From the NCBI RefSeq assembly GCF_016219575.1, contig NZ_JACRMG010000015.1, positions 35,244 to 99,243 on the forward strand: a stretch of 64,000 bases of DNA, in the 5' to 3' direction. The DNA comes from Bradyrhizobium sp. (GTDB lineage: Bacteria; Pseudomonadota; Alphaproteobacteria; Rhizobiales; Xanthobacteraceae). Each line of letters starts with the position of its first letter. Positions within the stretch are counted from its first letter, which is position 1. The notes beneath the pieces are model-generated. The model was not told the origin of the DNA. It saw only the letters and a program-made list of their open reading frames with translations, and did not search any database. The position numbers and the translations under genes were made by a program. Shown one piece after another: positions 42,293 to 51,911 of this stretch.

Positions 42293-42514
42293 ATGGTTGA
42301 CAAAGTTCCAACTCAATCGCGCACGGTCATCGACCTCGCGAGCTACCGGGAGCGCATCGGCGCCCGGGCGCCCGCGATCTCGGTGCGTACCTGCCGGCAC
42401 TGCGGCGCGGTGCTGGCCGAGGGCGAGCGCGAGGAAGAGTGCTCCAGCACGTTCAATGTCGAGGCGGCCCAGCTACGCTGGCAAGCTGCGCAGATTTTGC
42501 GCGAGCTGGTTTGA
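42293..42514 (+). CDS. Small protein with a single CxxC motif, 73 aa
   Basis: Reads MVDKVPTQSRTVIDLASYRE and carries one CRHCGAVLAEGE motif plus a third Cys in EEECSSTF, which might bind zinc. The rest is helical (VEAAQLRWQAAQILRELV). GAGGG lies before the ATG at 42293. No known family was recognised. It stands between corA and a leftward SDR gene. Confidence 0.6.
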   Translation: MVDKVPTQSRTVIDLASYRERIGARAPAISVRTCRHCGAVLAEGEREEECSSTFNVEAAQLRWQAAQILRELV

Positions 42515-42610
42515 AAAATAGGTCTGCCCCCGCGAGGCGCGGGCGGGCTGCGAACGAAAAACCAGTGACCGGAGACCGGTCCGCGTCACGACCGATCCCT
42601 CGGTCTGCCC

Positions 42611-43360
42611 TCAGACGTGTTGTCCGCCGTTGATGTGGATTTCGGCGCCGTTCACATAAGAGCTGGTTTCCGTGCACAGCACATAGATGATCTTGGCGAC
42701 CTCGTCCGGCGTGCCGAGGCGATGCATCGGAATCTGCTGTTCGACGATCTTCTCGGTGCCCGGCGACAGGATCGAGGTGTCGATCTCGCCCGGCGCAATG
42801 GCGTTGACGCGCACGCCGACTCGGCCGAAGTCGGACGCCATTTCGCGGGTCAATGAGGCGAGTGCCGCCTTTGACGTCGCATAGGCGGCGCCGGCGAAGG
42901 GATGCACGCGCGACCCCGCGATCGAGGTGACGTTCACCACCGAACCCTTGGCGGCCTTCAATTCGTCGATCAGCCCGCGCGCGATCATGATCGGAGCGAA
43001 GAAATTGACCTGAAAGACATGCGTCCAGGTGTCGAGGTCGGTGTCGACGCTGCCCAGGCGAGAGCCGCCCGGTCCCTTCGGCGAAATCGCGGCATTGTTG
43101 ACCAGCGCGTGCAGCGTCCCGCCCTCGAGCCGTTGGCGGATTTCGCCGATGGCGCGCACGGTGTCGCCGGGGTTGGCGAGGTCGACCTGGATATGGTCCT
43201 CCGGCCCCGCATCCCAAGGGCAATCCTCCGGAAAGGCATGACGCGAGCAGGTGATCACGCGCCAGCCTGCGCTGGAGAAGCGGATCACGGTGGCATGGCC
43301 GATGCCGCGGCTGGCGCCGGTCAGGAGCAGCGTACGCCGCGGCAGGTTGGAAGACGGCAT
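42611..43360 (-). CDS. Short-chain dehydrogenase/reductase
   Basis: A 249-residue SDR with the NAD(P) motif TGASRGIGHATVI, the ALVNNAAISPKG (NNAG) strand, Ser in VNVTSIAGSRVHPFAG and catalytic Tyr-Lys in AAYATSKAALASLTREMASD, ending with the cofactor-side INGGQHV. An acid-rich loop after the Rossmann motif is absent (the sequence has SRHAFPEDC), which slightly favours NADP. The substrate is unknown. It shares direction with pdxH just to its right. Confidence 0.88.
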   Translation of the reverse strand: MPSSNLPRRTLLLTGASRGIGHATVIRFSSAGWRVITCSRHAFPEDCPWDAGPEDHIQVDLANPGDTVRAIGEIRQRLEGGTLHALVNNAAISPKGPGGSRLGSVDTDLDTWTHVFQVNFFAPIMIARGLIDELKAAKGSVVNVTSIAGSRVHPFAGAAYATSKAALASLTREMASDFGRVGVRVNAIAPGEIDTSILSPGTEKIVEQQIPMHRLGTPDEVAKIIYVLCTETSSYVNGAEIHINGGQHV

Positions 43361-43383
43361 GGGATTCCTTCAGGCGTTCGGCG

Positions 43384-44025
43384 TCACGGATACAGCCGCA
43401 CCTTGCTCCAGGGCTGGTTGGGCGCGTCGCGGCGGAATTCGATGCGGTCGTGCAGGCGGAACGGGCGGTCGTGCCAGAACTCGAAGCGCAGGGGCTCGAT
43501 CCGCCAGCCGCTCCAGCCCGGCGGGCGCGGCACCTCGCCGATCACATGCCTGGCGGCGACCAGCGCAATGGCCTGCTCGAATGCGAACCGGCTTTCCAGC
43601 GGCTGCGACTGCTTGCTTGCCCAGGCGCCGATCTGGGCCTGCTTCGGCCGGGTGGCGAAATAGGCGTCGGCCTCGGCGTCCGTCACCGGCGTGACCGGGC
43701 CGCGTATACGAACCTGGCGGCGCAGCGACTTCCAGTGGAAGAGTAAACCGGCCTTAGGATTTGCGGCGAGTTCGCGGCCCTTCTGGCTGGCGATGTGGCT
43801 GTAGAAGACGAAGCCATCGCTGTCGAAACCCTTCATCAGCACCATGCGCACGTCGGGAAGGCCCTCGGCGTCGACGGTGGCAAGCGCCATCGCATTGGGG
43901 TCGTTCGGCTCGGACTTCACGGCCTCCGCGAACCATTCCCCGAACAGCGCGAAGGGTTCCTCCGCGGCCGTAAAATCACCGGATGTTAACGGTGTTGGGG
44001 TTTTGATGGAGGTTGTGTCTGTCAT
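43384..44025 (-). CDS. pdxH: Pyridoxamine 5'-phosphate oxidase
   Basis: A 213-residue FMN enzyme. Typical regions are [24 protein letters not shown] (here [20 protein letters not shown]), [46 protein letters not shown] and the C-terminal WSKVRLYP. It oxidises pyridoxamine or pyridoxine 5'-phosphate to PLP in the cytoplasm. It lies upstream of the SDR gene on the same strand with a 23-bp gap, so they may be cotranscribed. Confidence 0.93.
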   Translation of the reverse strand: MTDTTSIKTPTPLTSGDFTAAEEPFALFGEWFAEAVKSEPNDPNAMALATVDAEGLPDVRMVLMKGFDSDGFVFYSHIASQKGRELAANPKAGLLFHWKSLRRQVRIRGPVTPVTDAEADAYFATRPKQAQIGAWASKQSQPLESRFAFEQAIALVAARHVIGEVPRPPGWSGWRIEPLRFEFWHDRPFRLHDRIEFRRDAPNQPWSKVRLYP

Positions 44026-44133
44026 TGCCGGAGTACCGAGTTGCGTAGGTCAGCGTCCCAGAGCGCGCTGCAGCCCCGCCTATATAGGGCATGGGGACGC
44101 GTTGGCCTATCGGCGATCCGGCCCTTCGGCACG

Positions 44134-44544
44134 ATGGTTACCCTGTTCCTGATCGGCGCCAGCTCGGGCGCCTGCAGCTTTTCCCGCGATGGCGGCGGGT
44201 TCTTTTCATCCAAGGGCGATGACGGCGAGGTGGTGACCGGCTCGATCACGGGGCAGGAGCCGGTGCCGACGGAAAGCGATCTGGCTTTCGCCCGCACCGC
44301 AGCCTCCGACGTGCTGACCAAGGGCGACAAGGACACCAGCCAGCCCTGGCAGAACCCGGAAACCGGCGCCCGCGGCTCGGTGACCCCGCTCGCCCAAGCC
44401 TACAGCAATGAAGGCCGCACCTGCCGGGACTTTCTGGCAAGCTATGTCAACGGCCGCACCGAAAGCTGGCTGCAGGGCGCCGCCTGCAAGGCAGGCCATG
44501 GCCGCTGGGAAATTCATACGCTAAAGCCGTGGAGACGGGGCTAA
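44134..44544 (+). CDS. RT0821/Lpp0805-type surface lipoprotein
   Basis: A 136-residue protein with a short lipoprotein-type leader (MVTLFLIGASSGACSFSRDG; likely modified Cys near residue 14). The domain contains DTSQPWQNPETGARGSVTPL, GRTCRDFLASYVNGRTESWL and ACKAGHGRWEIHTLKPW, as in the 17-kDa-antigen-related RT0821 family of alphaproteobacteria. The start is uncertain: ATG 44134 lacks a clear ribosome site, and an upstream TTG would add 31 residues. It is divergent from pdxH. Confidence 0.75.
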   Translation: MVTLFLIGASSGACSFSRDGGGFFSSKGDDGEVVTGSITGQEPVPTESDLAFARTAASDVLTKGDKDTSQPWQNPETGARGSVTPLAQAYSNEGRTCRDFLASYVNGRTESWLQGAACKAGHGRWEIHTLKPWRRG

Positions 44545-44655
44545 ACTCGCCGCAGGACCAGTTGCAAAAATGCAACGGGCACCCCAGATGAAGCGGAAAT
44601 GGGTATGCTGTCCGAATTCGACGGACGCGATTCCCCCGATAAGGAGATTTGACGG

Positions 44656-45615
44656 ATGCGCGACCCCTATGAGGTCTTGGGGGTGCCGCGGAGCGCCAGC
44701 GCTGCGGCCATCAAGAGCGCTTTTCGCAAGGCCGCCAAGAAGCATCACCCCGACAGCAACAAGGGCGATCCGAAGGCCGCAGAGCGCTTTGCCGAGATCA
44801 ACACGGCCAACGAAATCCTCAGTGATGAGGACAAGCGCAAGCAATTCGACCGCGGCGAGATCGACGCCGAAGGCAAGCCGCGCTTCCAGGGTTTTTCGGG
44901 CGGCGACCCGCGCGGCCGCGCCGGTCCGGGCGGCTTCGAGACCTATACCTTTCGTTCCGGCGGCGGCGGACCGGGCGGCTCCGGTGGCGGCAGTTTCGAG
45001 GAAATCCTCAACAGCATGTTCGGTGGCGCAGCCGGCCGTGGCGCGCGCGGCGGCGGCGGGCCGTTTGAATTCGACAATGGCGGCATCGGGCTCGACCTCG
45101 ACGTCAATGCCTCGCTCACCGTCTCGCTCGAAGACGCCGTCAAGGGCGCCGAGAAGCGCGTGCGGCTGCCCACCGGCAAGGAGCTCAATGTCAAAATTCC
45201 CGCCGGCGTCACCGCGGGCCAGCAGATCCGGCTGAAGGGGCAGGGCGAGACCGCGCCGGGCCATCGTCCCGGCGACGTGCTGATCACGGTCGGCATCGCG
45301 CCGCATCCCTTCTTCAAGGTCGACGGCAGCGACTTGCGCATCGATCTGCCGATCACGCTCTACGAGGCCGTGCTTGGCGGCAAGGTCCGCGTGCCGACGC
45401 TCGGCGGCGCAGTGGAACTGTCGATCCCGAAGAACACTTCGAGCGGGCGAACCTTCCGCCTCAAGGGCAAGGGTCTGCCGAAGGCGGGCGGGGCCGGCGA
45501 TCTCTTCGTCACCACAAAAATCATCCTGCCTGACGGGAACGACAGCGAGCTCGAGCAATTGATGCAGAAGTGGCGCGACGGACACCCGTACAATCCGCGT
45601 AGCGACCTCGGCTGA
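44656..45615 (+). CDS. DnaJ C-terminal domain co-chaperone (CbpA type)
   Basis: A 319-residue J-domain protein. The J domain at 1-70 (YEVLGVPRSASAAAIKSAFR) has the HPD motif in KKHHPDSNKGD. A Gly-rich linker follows (GGGGPGGSGGG), then the two C-terminal client-binding domains (LTVSLEDAVKGAEKRVRLPT, ITLYEAVLGGKVRVPTLGGA). The zinc-finger Cys repeats of true DnaJ are absent. It stimulates DnaK-type Hsp70 ATPase. AAGGAG lies before the ATG. Confidence 0.92.
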   Translation: MRDPYEVLGVPRSASAAAIKSAFRKAAKKHHPDSNKGDPKAAERFAEINTANEILSDEDKRKQFDRGEIDAEGKPRFQGFSGGDPRGRAGPGGFETYTFRSGGGGPGGSGGGSFEEILNSMFGGAAGRGARGGGGPFEFDNGGIGLDLDVNASLTVSLEDAVKGAEKRVRLPTGKELNVKIPAGVTAGQQIRLKGQGETAPGHRPGDVLITVGIAPHPFFKVDGSDLRIDLPITLYEAVLGGKVRVPTLGGAVELSIPKNTSSGRTFRLKGKGLPKAGGAGDLFVTTKIILPDGNDSELEQLMQKWRDGHPYNPRSDLG

Positions 45616-45951
45616 CCATCAGGTTCCGCAACGCAGGAACTCTGGCGGGTCAGCTTGCGTTTCGATCGCGTGAGCCTGGAGGTTTGCGCGAGCCAGTTGG
45701 CGTGTCCCCCGAAAGGGGTGCGGCCTCGAAAGGGGGACCAGCGCGGTACCAAACCCCGATCGAGGCCGCTTGCGCCGATCGGCGGATCGAGCGCCACTCA
45801 TTTTCGCGTGATCATCCGGTGCGATAATGAGACGTGCCGGTGGTCTGATTCCAGATATTCAATGTCCAAATTGGGACAATGCGTTACGCCGCAATTCGGC
45901 CTCCGATCGTCTTGATCCCGCACGATTTTCGCCGGACGCGCGCAACAATCT
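45616..45951. other. Intergenic region, no convincing gene
   Basis: The 336 bp lie between the converging J-domain and anti-sigma genes. It holds a GGAAC-N17-CGTT match (45636-45661, plus strand) and an A/T-richer patch near 45850, but no frame with a credible start and composition. An sRNA cannot be excluded. Confidence 0.4.
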
Positions 45952-46737
45952 TCAGCGCGTACGCACGTCGCCGCCGAGTTTCTCGCTCTCGTCGTAGACG
46001 AGCTTGGCGATCTGGGTCAGGCGATCGCGGTCGCTGGAACCGGCGACCACGAATCCGACGCCGCGCTCGGCCCAGAACAGCGCGCTGTCGCGGCCATGCG
46101 AGGCATAGCGCATCTGGGTCGTTTCCACCGTCGCCTTCGCGGCATAGACCGTGTAGCGCTCGCCCGACGGTCCCTCATACATCAGGAACGATGCCGGTCC
46201 CGCCGGGCCGGGCAGCAGCCGCCCGCCGACCAGCTTCAGCCCTGCGGAATCCAGTTCGGGCGCATGCACCTTCCAGCCGCAACGCCGGGTCAGCCATTGC
46301 GTCAGATGCGCGCGATCGCTGCCTGCCACTTCGACGGGGTGGCGCACTTCCACGACATAGAGCCGGTGTGCATCCAGCGCTTCCACAGTGAAGTTCTGGA
46401 ACACCGAGGGCGTGGCCGCCGCGCCATGCGCGATCCAGCCGACGCCGCCGCCGGCGACGAAGGCGATCAGCGCGGCTGCCGCTGCACCATAGATCCAGCG
46501 GCGCGGCGGACTTGCCAGCCGCTCGAGCTCGAGCCGTTTCGGCACCGGCTCGTCGAGCACCGAGTCGTATCTGGCATGCAGCAACTCGGCCATCGCGCGC
46601 CACGATTGCACCCGCGCCGCGTCCTCGGGACGCGCAGCCAGCCACGCCTCGACATCGCTGCGGCGCTCCGCCGGCAATTCGTTGTCGACGTAAGCATGAA
46701 GCTCGTCTTCGGTGACGGGAATTCTTGGGTCAGTCAT
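45952..46737 (-). CDS. Membrane anti-sigma factor (RsiW/PrtR type)
   Basis: A 261-residue protein. An N-terminal anti-sigma domain of about 70 residues (DELHAYVDNELPAERRSDVE) is followed by a single membrane segment at about 83-107 (WIYGAAAAALIAFVAGGGVG) and a periplasmic domain (FLMYEGPSGERYTVYAAKAT). The zinc-type HxxxCxxC motif is absent, so control is probably by proteolysis or conformational sensing rather than zinc/thiol chemistry. It lies 51 bp downstream of the ECF sigma gene, its likely partner. Confidence 0.85.
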   Translation of the reverse strand: MTDPRIPVTEDELHAYVDNELPAERRSDVEAWLAARPEDAARVQSWRAMAELLHARYDSVLDEPVPKRLELERLASPPRRWIYGAAAAALIAFVAGGGVGWIAHGAAATPSVFQNFTVEALDAHRLYVVEVRHPVEVAGSDRAHLTQWLTRRCGWKVHAPELDSAGLKLVGGRLLPGPAGPASFLMYEGPSGERYTVYAAKATVETTQMRYASHGRDSALFWAERGVGFVVAGSSDRDRLTQIAKLVYDESEKLGGDVRTR

Positions 46738-46788
46738 TGTCGTCGTCTCTGTCCAGTCCTGTTCGATCTTCGATGCAATTTGCTGCCG

Positions 46789-47277
46789 CTATTTGACCCG
46801 ACGCAACGCCGTACGCTCGCCTTCCAGAACAGCTTTGACATGGGCGCGCGCACGGGCAAGCCGTGACATTACGGTGCCGATCGGCACGCCCTGGATGTCG
46901 GCGACCTCGCGATAGGAAAGGCCCTCCAGCATCACGAGCAGCAGCACGGCGCGCTGCTCCTCCACAAGCGTCGCCAGCGCGCGCGCAATGTCGCGGCCTT
47001 CGGCCTCCGTGCCGCTGGCGTCGGGATTGTTGTCGAGCAGCGGCATGAACTGAGGGCGCCGTGCAAGGGAGCGGCGCCGGTTCTTGTTCAGGTTGGTGAG
47101 GATCGTGTAGAGCCAGCTCCGCACGTCGCCGCCGAGGAACAGCTTTTCCGAACGCAGCGCGCGCACCAGCGTGTCCTGCACCAGGTCGTCGGCGATGTCG
47201 GCGTCGCGCGCGAGCGCCCGCGCGTAACGCCGCAGCGCCGGGATCATGGCTTCGACACTCTGGCGAAACGGGCTCAT
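46789..47277 (-). CDS. ECF-family RNA polymerase sigma factor
   Basis: A 162-residue sigma factor. Region 2 lies at about 10-70 (RALARDADIADDLVQDTLVR) with the -10 recognition stretch SWLYTILTNLNKNRRR. Region 4 lies at about 105-155 (LVMLEGLSYREVADIQGVPI, GTVMSRLARARAHVKAVLEG). The ATG at 47277 gives the usual ECF length; upstream in-frame sequence is unlike the family. It should direct a small regulon when released by the membrane anti-sigma encoded next to it. Its own promoter was not recognised. Confidence 0.88.
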   Translation of the reverse strand: MSPFRQSVEAMIPALRRYARALARDADIADDLVQDTLVRALRSEKLFLGGDVRSWLYTILTNLNKNRRRSLARRPQFMPLLDNNPDASGTEAEGRDIARALATLVEEQRAVLLLVMLEGLSYREVADIQGVPIGTVMSRLARARAHVKAVLEGERTALRRVK

Positions 47278-47466
47278 GCTTCGATCGGTCCGCTGACGTC
47301 GGCGCGACAGGCGCGCACCTTCCCAACATAACACCCGAATGACGGAACTATTCCGGTCCTTTCCGGACTTGCGAACAGCGTTAATGGGTATTCGCGGATT
47401 TGGGCTTTTCCGCCGTGGAGTGCTGGTGTACCTCCAGACCACCGATCACGTGCAGCCGGGAATCCG

Positions 47467-48285
47467 ATGTCGCAAGTTTCAGGTCTGATGCAGGGCAAGC
47501 GGGGAGTGATCCTCGGTGTCGCCAACAACCGCTCCATCGCCTGGGGCATCGCCAAGGCATGCCACGCCGCCGGCGCCGAGATCGCGCTGACCTGGCAGGG
47601 CGAAGCGCTGAAGAAGCGGGTCGCGCCGCTGGCCGAGGAGATCGGAGGTATTCTGCTCGGCCATTGCGACGTCACCGATCCTGCCACCATCGATGCCGCC
47701 TTCGCCGGACTTGCCAGGCAGTGGGGCAAGATCGACTTCGTGGTGCACGCGATCGCCTTCTCCGACAAGGACCAGCTCGACGGCCGCTACATCGACACCA
47801 CCGCCGACAACTTTACCAACACCATGCTCATCAGTTGCTACTCGCTGACCGCCATCGCGCAGCGTGCGGAGAAGCTGATGACGGAAGGCGGCTCGATCCT
47901 GACGCTGACCTATTACGGCTCGGAAAAGTGGATGCCGCATTACAACGTCATGGGCGTCGCCAAGGCGGCGCTCGAGGCCAGCGTGCGCTATCTCGCCGCC
48001 GATCTCGGCAAGGACAACATCCGCGTCAACGCGCTCTCTGCCGGACCGGTCAAGACGCTCGCTGCGGCAGGCATCGGCGATTTCCGTTACATGCTGAAAT
48101 GGAACGAACTCAACGCGCCACTGCGGCGGACCGTGAGCCTGGAGGAGGTCGGCGCCAGCGCGCTGTATCTGCTCTCCGACATGTCGCGCGGCGTCACCGG
48201 CGAGGTGCACCATGTCGACTCCGGCTACCACATCGTCGGCATGAAGCATCCCGACGCGCCCGATATCTCGCGGACGCAGGAATAG
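47467..48285 (+). CDS. fabI: Enoyl-[acyl-carrier-protein] reductase (NADH), FabI
   Basis: A 272-residue SDR-like enzyme with the FabI pattern: GVANNRSIAWGIAKA (cofactor), the catalytic Tyr/Lys region TLTYYGSEKWMPHYNVMGVAKAALEA and VNALSAGPVKTLAAAGIGDF (substrate lid). It reduces trans-2-enoyl-ACP in the last step of each fatty acid elongation cycle. It is divergent from the ECF sigma gene. The phosphatase and aroC genes follow in the same direction. Confidence 0.95.
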   Translation: MSQVSGLMQGKRGVILGVANNRSIAWGIAKACHAAGAEIALTWQGEALKKRVAPLAEEIGGILLGHCDVTDPATIDAAFAGLARQWGKIDFVVHAIAFSDKDQLDGRYIDTTADNFTNTMLISCYSLTAIAQRAEKLMTEGGSILTLTYYGSEKWMPHYNVMGVAKAALEASVRYLAADLGKDNIRVNALSAGPVKTLAAAGIGDFRYMLKWNELNAPLRRTVSLEEVGASALYLLSDMSRGVTGEVHHVDSGYHIVGMKHPDAPDISRTQE

Positions 48286-48297
48286 CTGCCGCCTGCC

Positions 48298-48897
48298 ATG
48301 CCCGCGCCGACCATCTATTACATCCGCCACGGCGAGACATCGTGGAATGCGGAGGGGCGGTTGCAGGGCACGCTCGACATTCCCCTCAATGAACTCGGCC
48401 GCAGGCAGGCGGCACACGCCGGCGACGTCCTTGCCGGCCTGTTCGAGCGCGACCGCCGCGACAAGAACGAACTCGTCTATGTCGCCAGCCCCCTTGGCCG
48501 CGCCCGTTCGACGATGGATTTCGTGCGTGCGGCGCTTGGGCTGGCGGCGGGCGAATACGCGCTCGACGACCGCCTGCGCGAGATCGGCTATGGCGAATGG
48601 GAGGGCTCGACGCTCGCCGAGATGCAGGCGAAAGACCCGGAATTCTACGCCAAACGCCTCACGCAGAAATGGACGATGTCTTCGCCGGGCGGCGAGACCT
48701 ATGAGGCGGTACAGGTCCGGATGCGCGACTGGTACGATTCGATCAAGGCCGATACCGTCGCGGTGGCCCATGGCGGGACCTGCCGGGCCCTGATGGTCGC
48801 GCTCGGCCATGAGACGCCGCAAAGCGCGGCCGATCTCTACATCGAGCAGGGCGCCGTCTACGTGTTCGGCGACGGATCGCTCAGAAAATATAGTTAA
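48298..48897 (+). CDS. Histidine phosphatase family protein
   Basis: A 199-residue protein with the phosphohistidine motif [18 protein letters not shown], a second catalytic region [18 protein letters not shown], Glu in [13 protein letters not shown] and final His in [18 protein letters not shown]. It belongs to the phosphoglycerate mutase/GpmB branch, whose substrate cannot be told from sequence. It starts 12 bp after the fabI stop and is likely in one transcript with fabI. Confidence 0.9.
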   Translation: MPAPTIYYIRHGETSWNAEGRLQGTLDIPLNELGRRQAAHAGDVLAGLFERDRRDKNELVYVASPLGRARSTMDFVRAALGLAAGEYALDDRLREIGYGEWEGSTLAEMQAKDPEFYAKRLTQKWTMSSPGGETYEAVQVRMRDWYDSIKADTVAVAHGGTCRALMVALGHETPQSAADLYIEQGAVYVFGDGSLRKYS

Positions 48898-48970
48898 GGC
48901 GCAGGCCGAAATTGACCGGGGGGACCGCCCGCGTTACCACACGGCTCAATCCCGGATTTCCAGAGCAAGC

Positions 48971-50056
48971 ATGTCCTTCAACACCTTCGGCCACATGTTC
49001 CGCGTCACGACCTTTGGCGAGAGCCATGGGCTTGCGATCGGCTGCGTGGTCGACGGCTGTCCGCCGCTGATCCCGCTCACCAACGAGGACATCCAGCACG
49101 ATCTCGACCGCCGCCGGCCGGGACAATCGCGCTTCACCACGCAGCGGCAGGAGCCGGATGCGGTGAAGATCCTGTCCGGCGTGATGGCGCATCCGGAGAC
49201 CGGCGTACAGGTGACGACGGGCACGCCGATTGCGCTTCTGATCGAGAACACCGACCAGCGCTCCAAGGACTATTCCGAGATCAAGGACAAGTTCCGTCCG
49301 GGGCATGCCGACTTCACCTATGAAGCCAAGTATGGCCTGCGCGACTATCGCGGCGGCGGGCGCTCTTCGGCGCGCGAGACTGCAACGCGCGTGGCGGCAG
49401 GCGCCATCGCGCGAAAAATCCTGCCCGAGGTGAAGGTGCGCGGCGCGCTGGTGCAGATGGGCCCGCACAAGATCGACCGCGAGAAATGGGACTGGGACGA
49501 GATTGCGAAGAATCCGTTCTTCTGTCCGGACCGGGACAAGGCTGCCTTCTTCGAGAGCTATCTCGACGGCATCCGCAAGTCCGGCTCCTCGATCGGCGCC
49601 GTCATCGAAATCGTGGCCGAAGGCGTGCCGCCGGGGCTGGGCGCACCGATCTACGCCAAGCTCGACGGCGATCTGGCCTCGGCCATGATGAGCATCAATG
49701 CGGTCAAGGGCGTCGAGATCGGCGCCGGCTTTGGCGCGGCCGAATTGTCCGGCGAGGAGAATGCCGACGAGATGCGCACCGGCAATAACGGCACGCGTTT
49801 TCTCTCAAACAACGCCGGCGGCGTTCTGGGTGGCATCTCCACCGGCCAGCCGGTGGTGGTGCGCTTTGCAGTGAAGCCGACATCGTCGATCCTCACCCCG
49901 CGCCGCACGGTGGACCGCCAGGGCGGCGAGACGGAGATCATGACCAAGGGCCGCCACGATCCTTGCGTCGGCATCCGCGCTGTGCCTGTCGGCGAGGCCA
50001 TGATGGCCTGCGTGCTGGCCGATCACCTGCTGCGCCACCGCGGCCAGGTCGGTTGA
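48971..50056 (+). CDS. aroC: Chorismate synthase
   Basis: A 361-residue FMN-dependent lyase with all three chorismate synthase signatures: [37 protein letters not shown] and [20 protein letters not shown], plus [20 protein letters not shown] at the end. It makes chorismate, the last common precursor of aromatic amino acids. The start at 48971 ([12 protein letters not shown]) matches the family; the reading frame continues upstream into the phosphatase gene but without homology. Confidence 0.96.
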   Translation: MSFNTFGHMFRVTTFGESHGLAIGCVVDGCPPLIPLTNEDIQHDLDRRRPGQSRFTTQRQEPDAVKILSGVMAHPETGVQVTTGTPIALLIENTDQRSKDYSEIKDKFRPGHADFTYEAKYGLRDYRGGGRSSARETATRVAAGAIARKILPEVKVRGALVQMGPHKIDREKWDWDEIAKNPFFCPDRDKAAFFESYLDGIRKSGSSIGAVIEIVAEGVPPGLGAPIYAKLDGDLASAMMSINAVKGVEIGAGFGAAELSGEENADEMRTGNNGTRFLSNNAGGVLGGISTGQPVVVRFAVKPTSSILTPRRTVDRQGGETEIMTKGRHDPCVGIRAVPVGEAMMACVLADHLLRHRGQVG

Positions 50057-50117
50057 GCGGGCTAGCTTCCGCGCACGAAGCCGCCCATATTCTCAGCCAG
50101 AGAGAAGGGCAGGCCGC

Positions 50118-51305
50118 ATGGCGGTTGACGTAAGTGACGTCAGGGAATGGCTGATCGACGGCGGGCGCTCTTCGCCCGTTCCCGGCGACATGATCGACGA
50201 GCTGTGCAGGCGGCTGATCGATGCCGGCATCCCGCTGTTCCGCGTCGCCTTCTACATCCGCACGCTGCACCCCGACATCTTCGGCCGGAATTTCATCTGG
50301 AAACCGGGCGAGCCGATCCAGATCGGCACGGCGGATCACAGCATCACGGAGACGCCGCAGTTCCATGCGAGCCCGATTTCCATCGTGGCCCGCGAGGGCC
50401 GCGAGATACGCGCGCGCGTCAGTGATCCCGACAGCAGCCGCTGGCCCGTCGTCGAGGATCTGCGCGCCGAAGGCGTCACCGACTACATCGCGCGGCCGAT
50501 CCGCTACATCGACGGCTCGGCACATACCACGAGCTGGAGCACCAGGCAGGAAGGCGGTTTCACCGACGAACAGCTCGATGCACTGCGCTCGATCCTGGCG
50601 CCGCTGGCGCGGCTGATCGAGGTCGTCTCGCTTCAGCGAAAGGCCGCCACGCTGCTTGACGTTTACGTCGGCAATCGCGCCGGCGAAAAGATTCTCGGCG
50701 GCCAGATCCGGCGCGGCCACACCGAGAGCATGAACGCCGCGATCTGGCTGTCCGATTTGCGCGGCTTCACCGCGCTGTCGGACCGGTTGCCGCCCGAAAC
50801 CGTCGTCGACATTCTCAATAACTACTTCGATTGCCAGGTCGCCGCCATCAAGGAGCATGGGGGCGAAGTGCTGAAATACATGGGCGACGGTCTGCTCGCG
50901 GTGTTTCCGATCGATGAATATGTCGGCGATTCCCCGGAAGTCTGCGCGCATGTGCTGGAAGCCGCGCGGCAGACGCGCTCAGGCGTCGAGGCGATGCAGT
51001 ACAGGATCGGCGACACCATCGAGCGCTTCCGCTTCGGCGTCGCGCTGCATGTCGGCCCGATCCTCTACGGCAATATCGGCGGCGGCAGCCGGCTCGACTT
51101 CACCTGCATCGGGCCCGCCGTCAATCTCGCCGCGCGGCTGGAAAAGCTCACCGGCCGGCTGCGCCGCACCATCGTCGCTTCCGAAGGCTTTGCCGGCATC
51201 TGCAGCGGCGGCTGGTGCGATCTCGGCGAGTTTCCGATCGCGGGTTTTGCCAAGGCCCAGCGCGTCTACGGCCTGTTCGACGAAGAGGCGGCGGAAGCGG
51301 CCTGA
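50118..51305 (+). CDS. Class III adenylate/guanylate cyclase, soluble
   Basis: A 395-residue protein. Residues 1-195 form a sensor-like N-terminal region (IPLFRVAFYIRTLHPDIFGR, VTDYIARPIRYIDGSAHTTS) without membrane segments. Residues 210-390 are a class III cyclase domain: the first metal Asp is in IWLSDLRGFTALSDRLP, the second in EVLKYMGDGLLAVFP, and the nucleotide-binding stretch is CIGPAVNLAARLEKLTGRLR. It likely makes cAMP. This N-terminal region occurs in many cyclases of Bradyrhizobium relatives. The signal sensed is unknown. Confidence 0.88.
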   Translation: MAVDVSDVREWLIDGGRSSPVPGDMIDELCRRLIDAGIPLFRVAFYIRTLHPDIFGRNFIWKPGEPIQIGTADHSITETPQFHASPISIVAREGREIRARVSDPDSSRWPVVEDLRAEGVTDYIARPIRYIDGSAHTTSWSTRQEGGFTDEQLDALRSILAPLARLIEVVSLQRKAATLLDVYVGNRAGEKILGGQIRRGHTESMNAAIWLSDLRGFTALSDRLPPETVVDILNNYFDCQVAAIKEHGGEVLKYMGDGLLAVFPIDEYVGDSPEVCAHVLEAARQTRSGVEAMQYRIGDTIERFRFGVALHVGPILYGNIGGGSRLDFTCIGPAVNLAARLEKLTGRLRRTIVASEGFAGICSGGWCDLGEFPIAGFAKAQRVYGLFDEEAAEAA

Positions 51306-51321
51306 GCGTTCGGGTTATCCG

Positions 51322-51627
51322 TTATTCCTCCGGCTCCGTCGTGAACAAGAGCGGATAGCCCTTGGCGCGGCCGGCATCGGTGGCGCGGGTTGCCTTGGTC
51401 TCGGCGACGTCCTTGGTGAACACCGCGACCACGCAGACGCCGCGGCGGTGCGCGGTGATCATCACCTTGTAGGCCTCGTCCTCGGTCATGCGGAATTCAC
51501 CCTTCAGCACCGTGACGACGAATTCGCGCGGCGTGTAGTCGTCATTGATCAGGATCACCTTGTGCAGGCGCGGCCGCTCGGTCTTGGTCTTGACCCTGGT
51601 TTTCGGCTTGACGACGGTGTCGGTCAT
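51322..51627 (-). CDS. clpS: ATP-dependent Clp protease adaptor ClpS
   Basis: A 101-residue adaptor with the ClpS core RLHKVILINDDYTPREFVVTVL, MTEDEAYKVMITAHRRGVCVV and the C-terminal GYPLLFTTEPEE. It delivers N-end-rule substrates to ClpAP. ATG 51627 (MTDTVVKPKTR) gives the family length. clpA is not in the window. Confidence 0.94.
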   Translation of the reverse strand: MTDTVVKPKTRVKTKTERPRLHKVILINDDYTPREFVVTVLKGEFRMTEDEAYKVMITAHRRGVCVVAVFTKDVAETKATRATDAGRAKGYPLLFTTEPEE

Positions 51628-51911
51628 GACGGCACAAACTCCCGCGCCGCGCACACCCGCGATCAGCTGCCGCGGCACCCCGCAAGGCGCTGCGCCATGG
51701 CCTGATCGCCGCTGAAAACCGCGGTCTCGATCAGTTTACAGGCTCCGGCCGGGTCCCGGAACTGGGCATTATTCGAGAGTTTCAAAGCCGAAATGCGAGG
51801 CAATCCGGCAATTTGCTGGCAGGCTAAACCGATTGTGATGGACAATTCACGTTACCGCTTTTCGCGCCGCGATTTGCGTGTCACCATTGCTTCCTAATCG
51901 GGAGGGGCGCG

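Noticed and set aside
45636..45661. GGAAC-N17-CGTT on the plus strand
   Set aside because: About one chance match of this looseness is expected in a window of this size, and no credible gene follows it.
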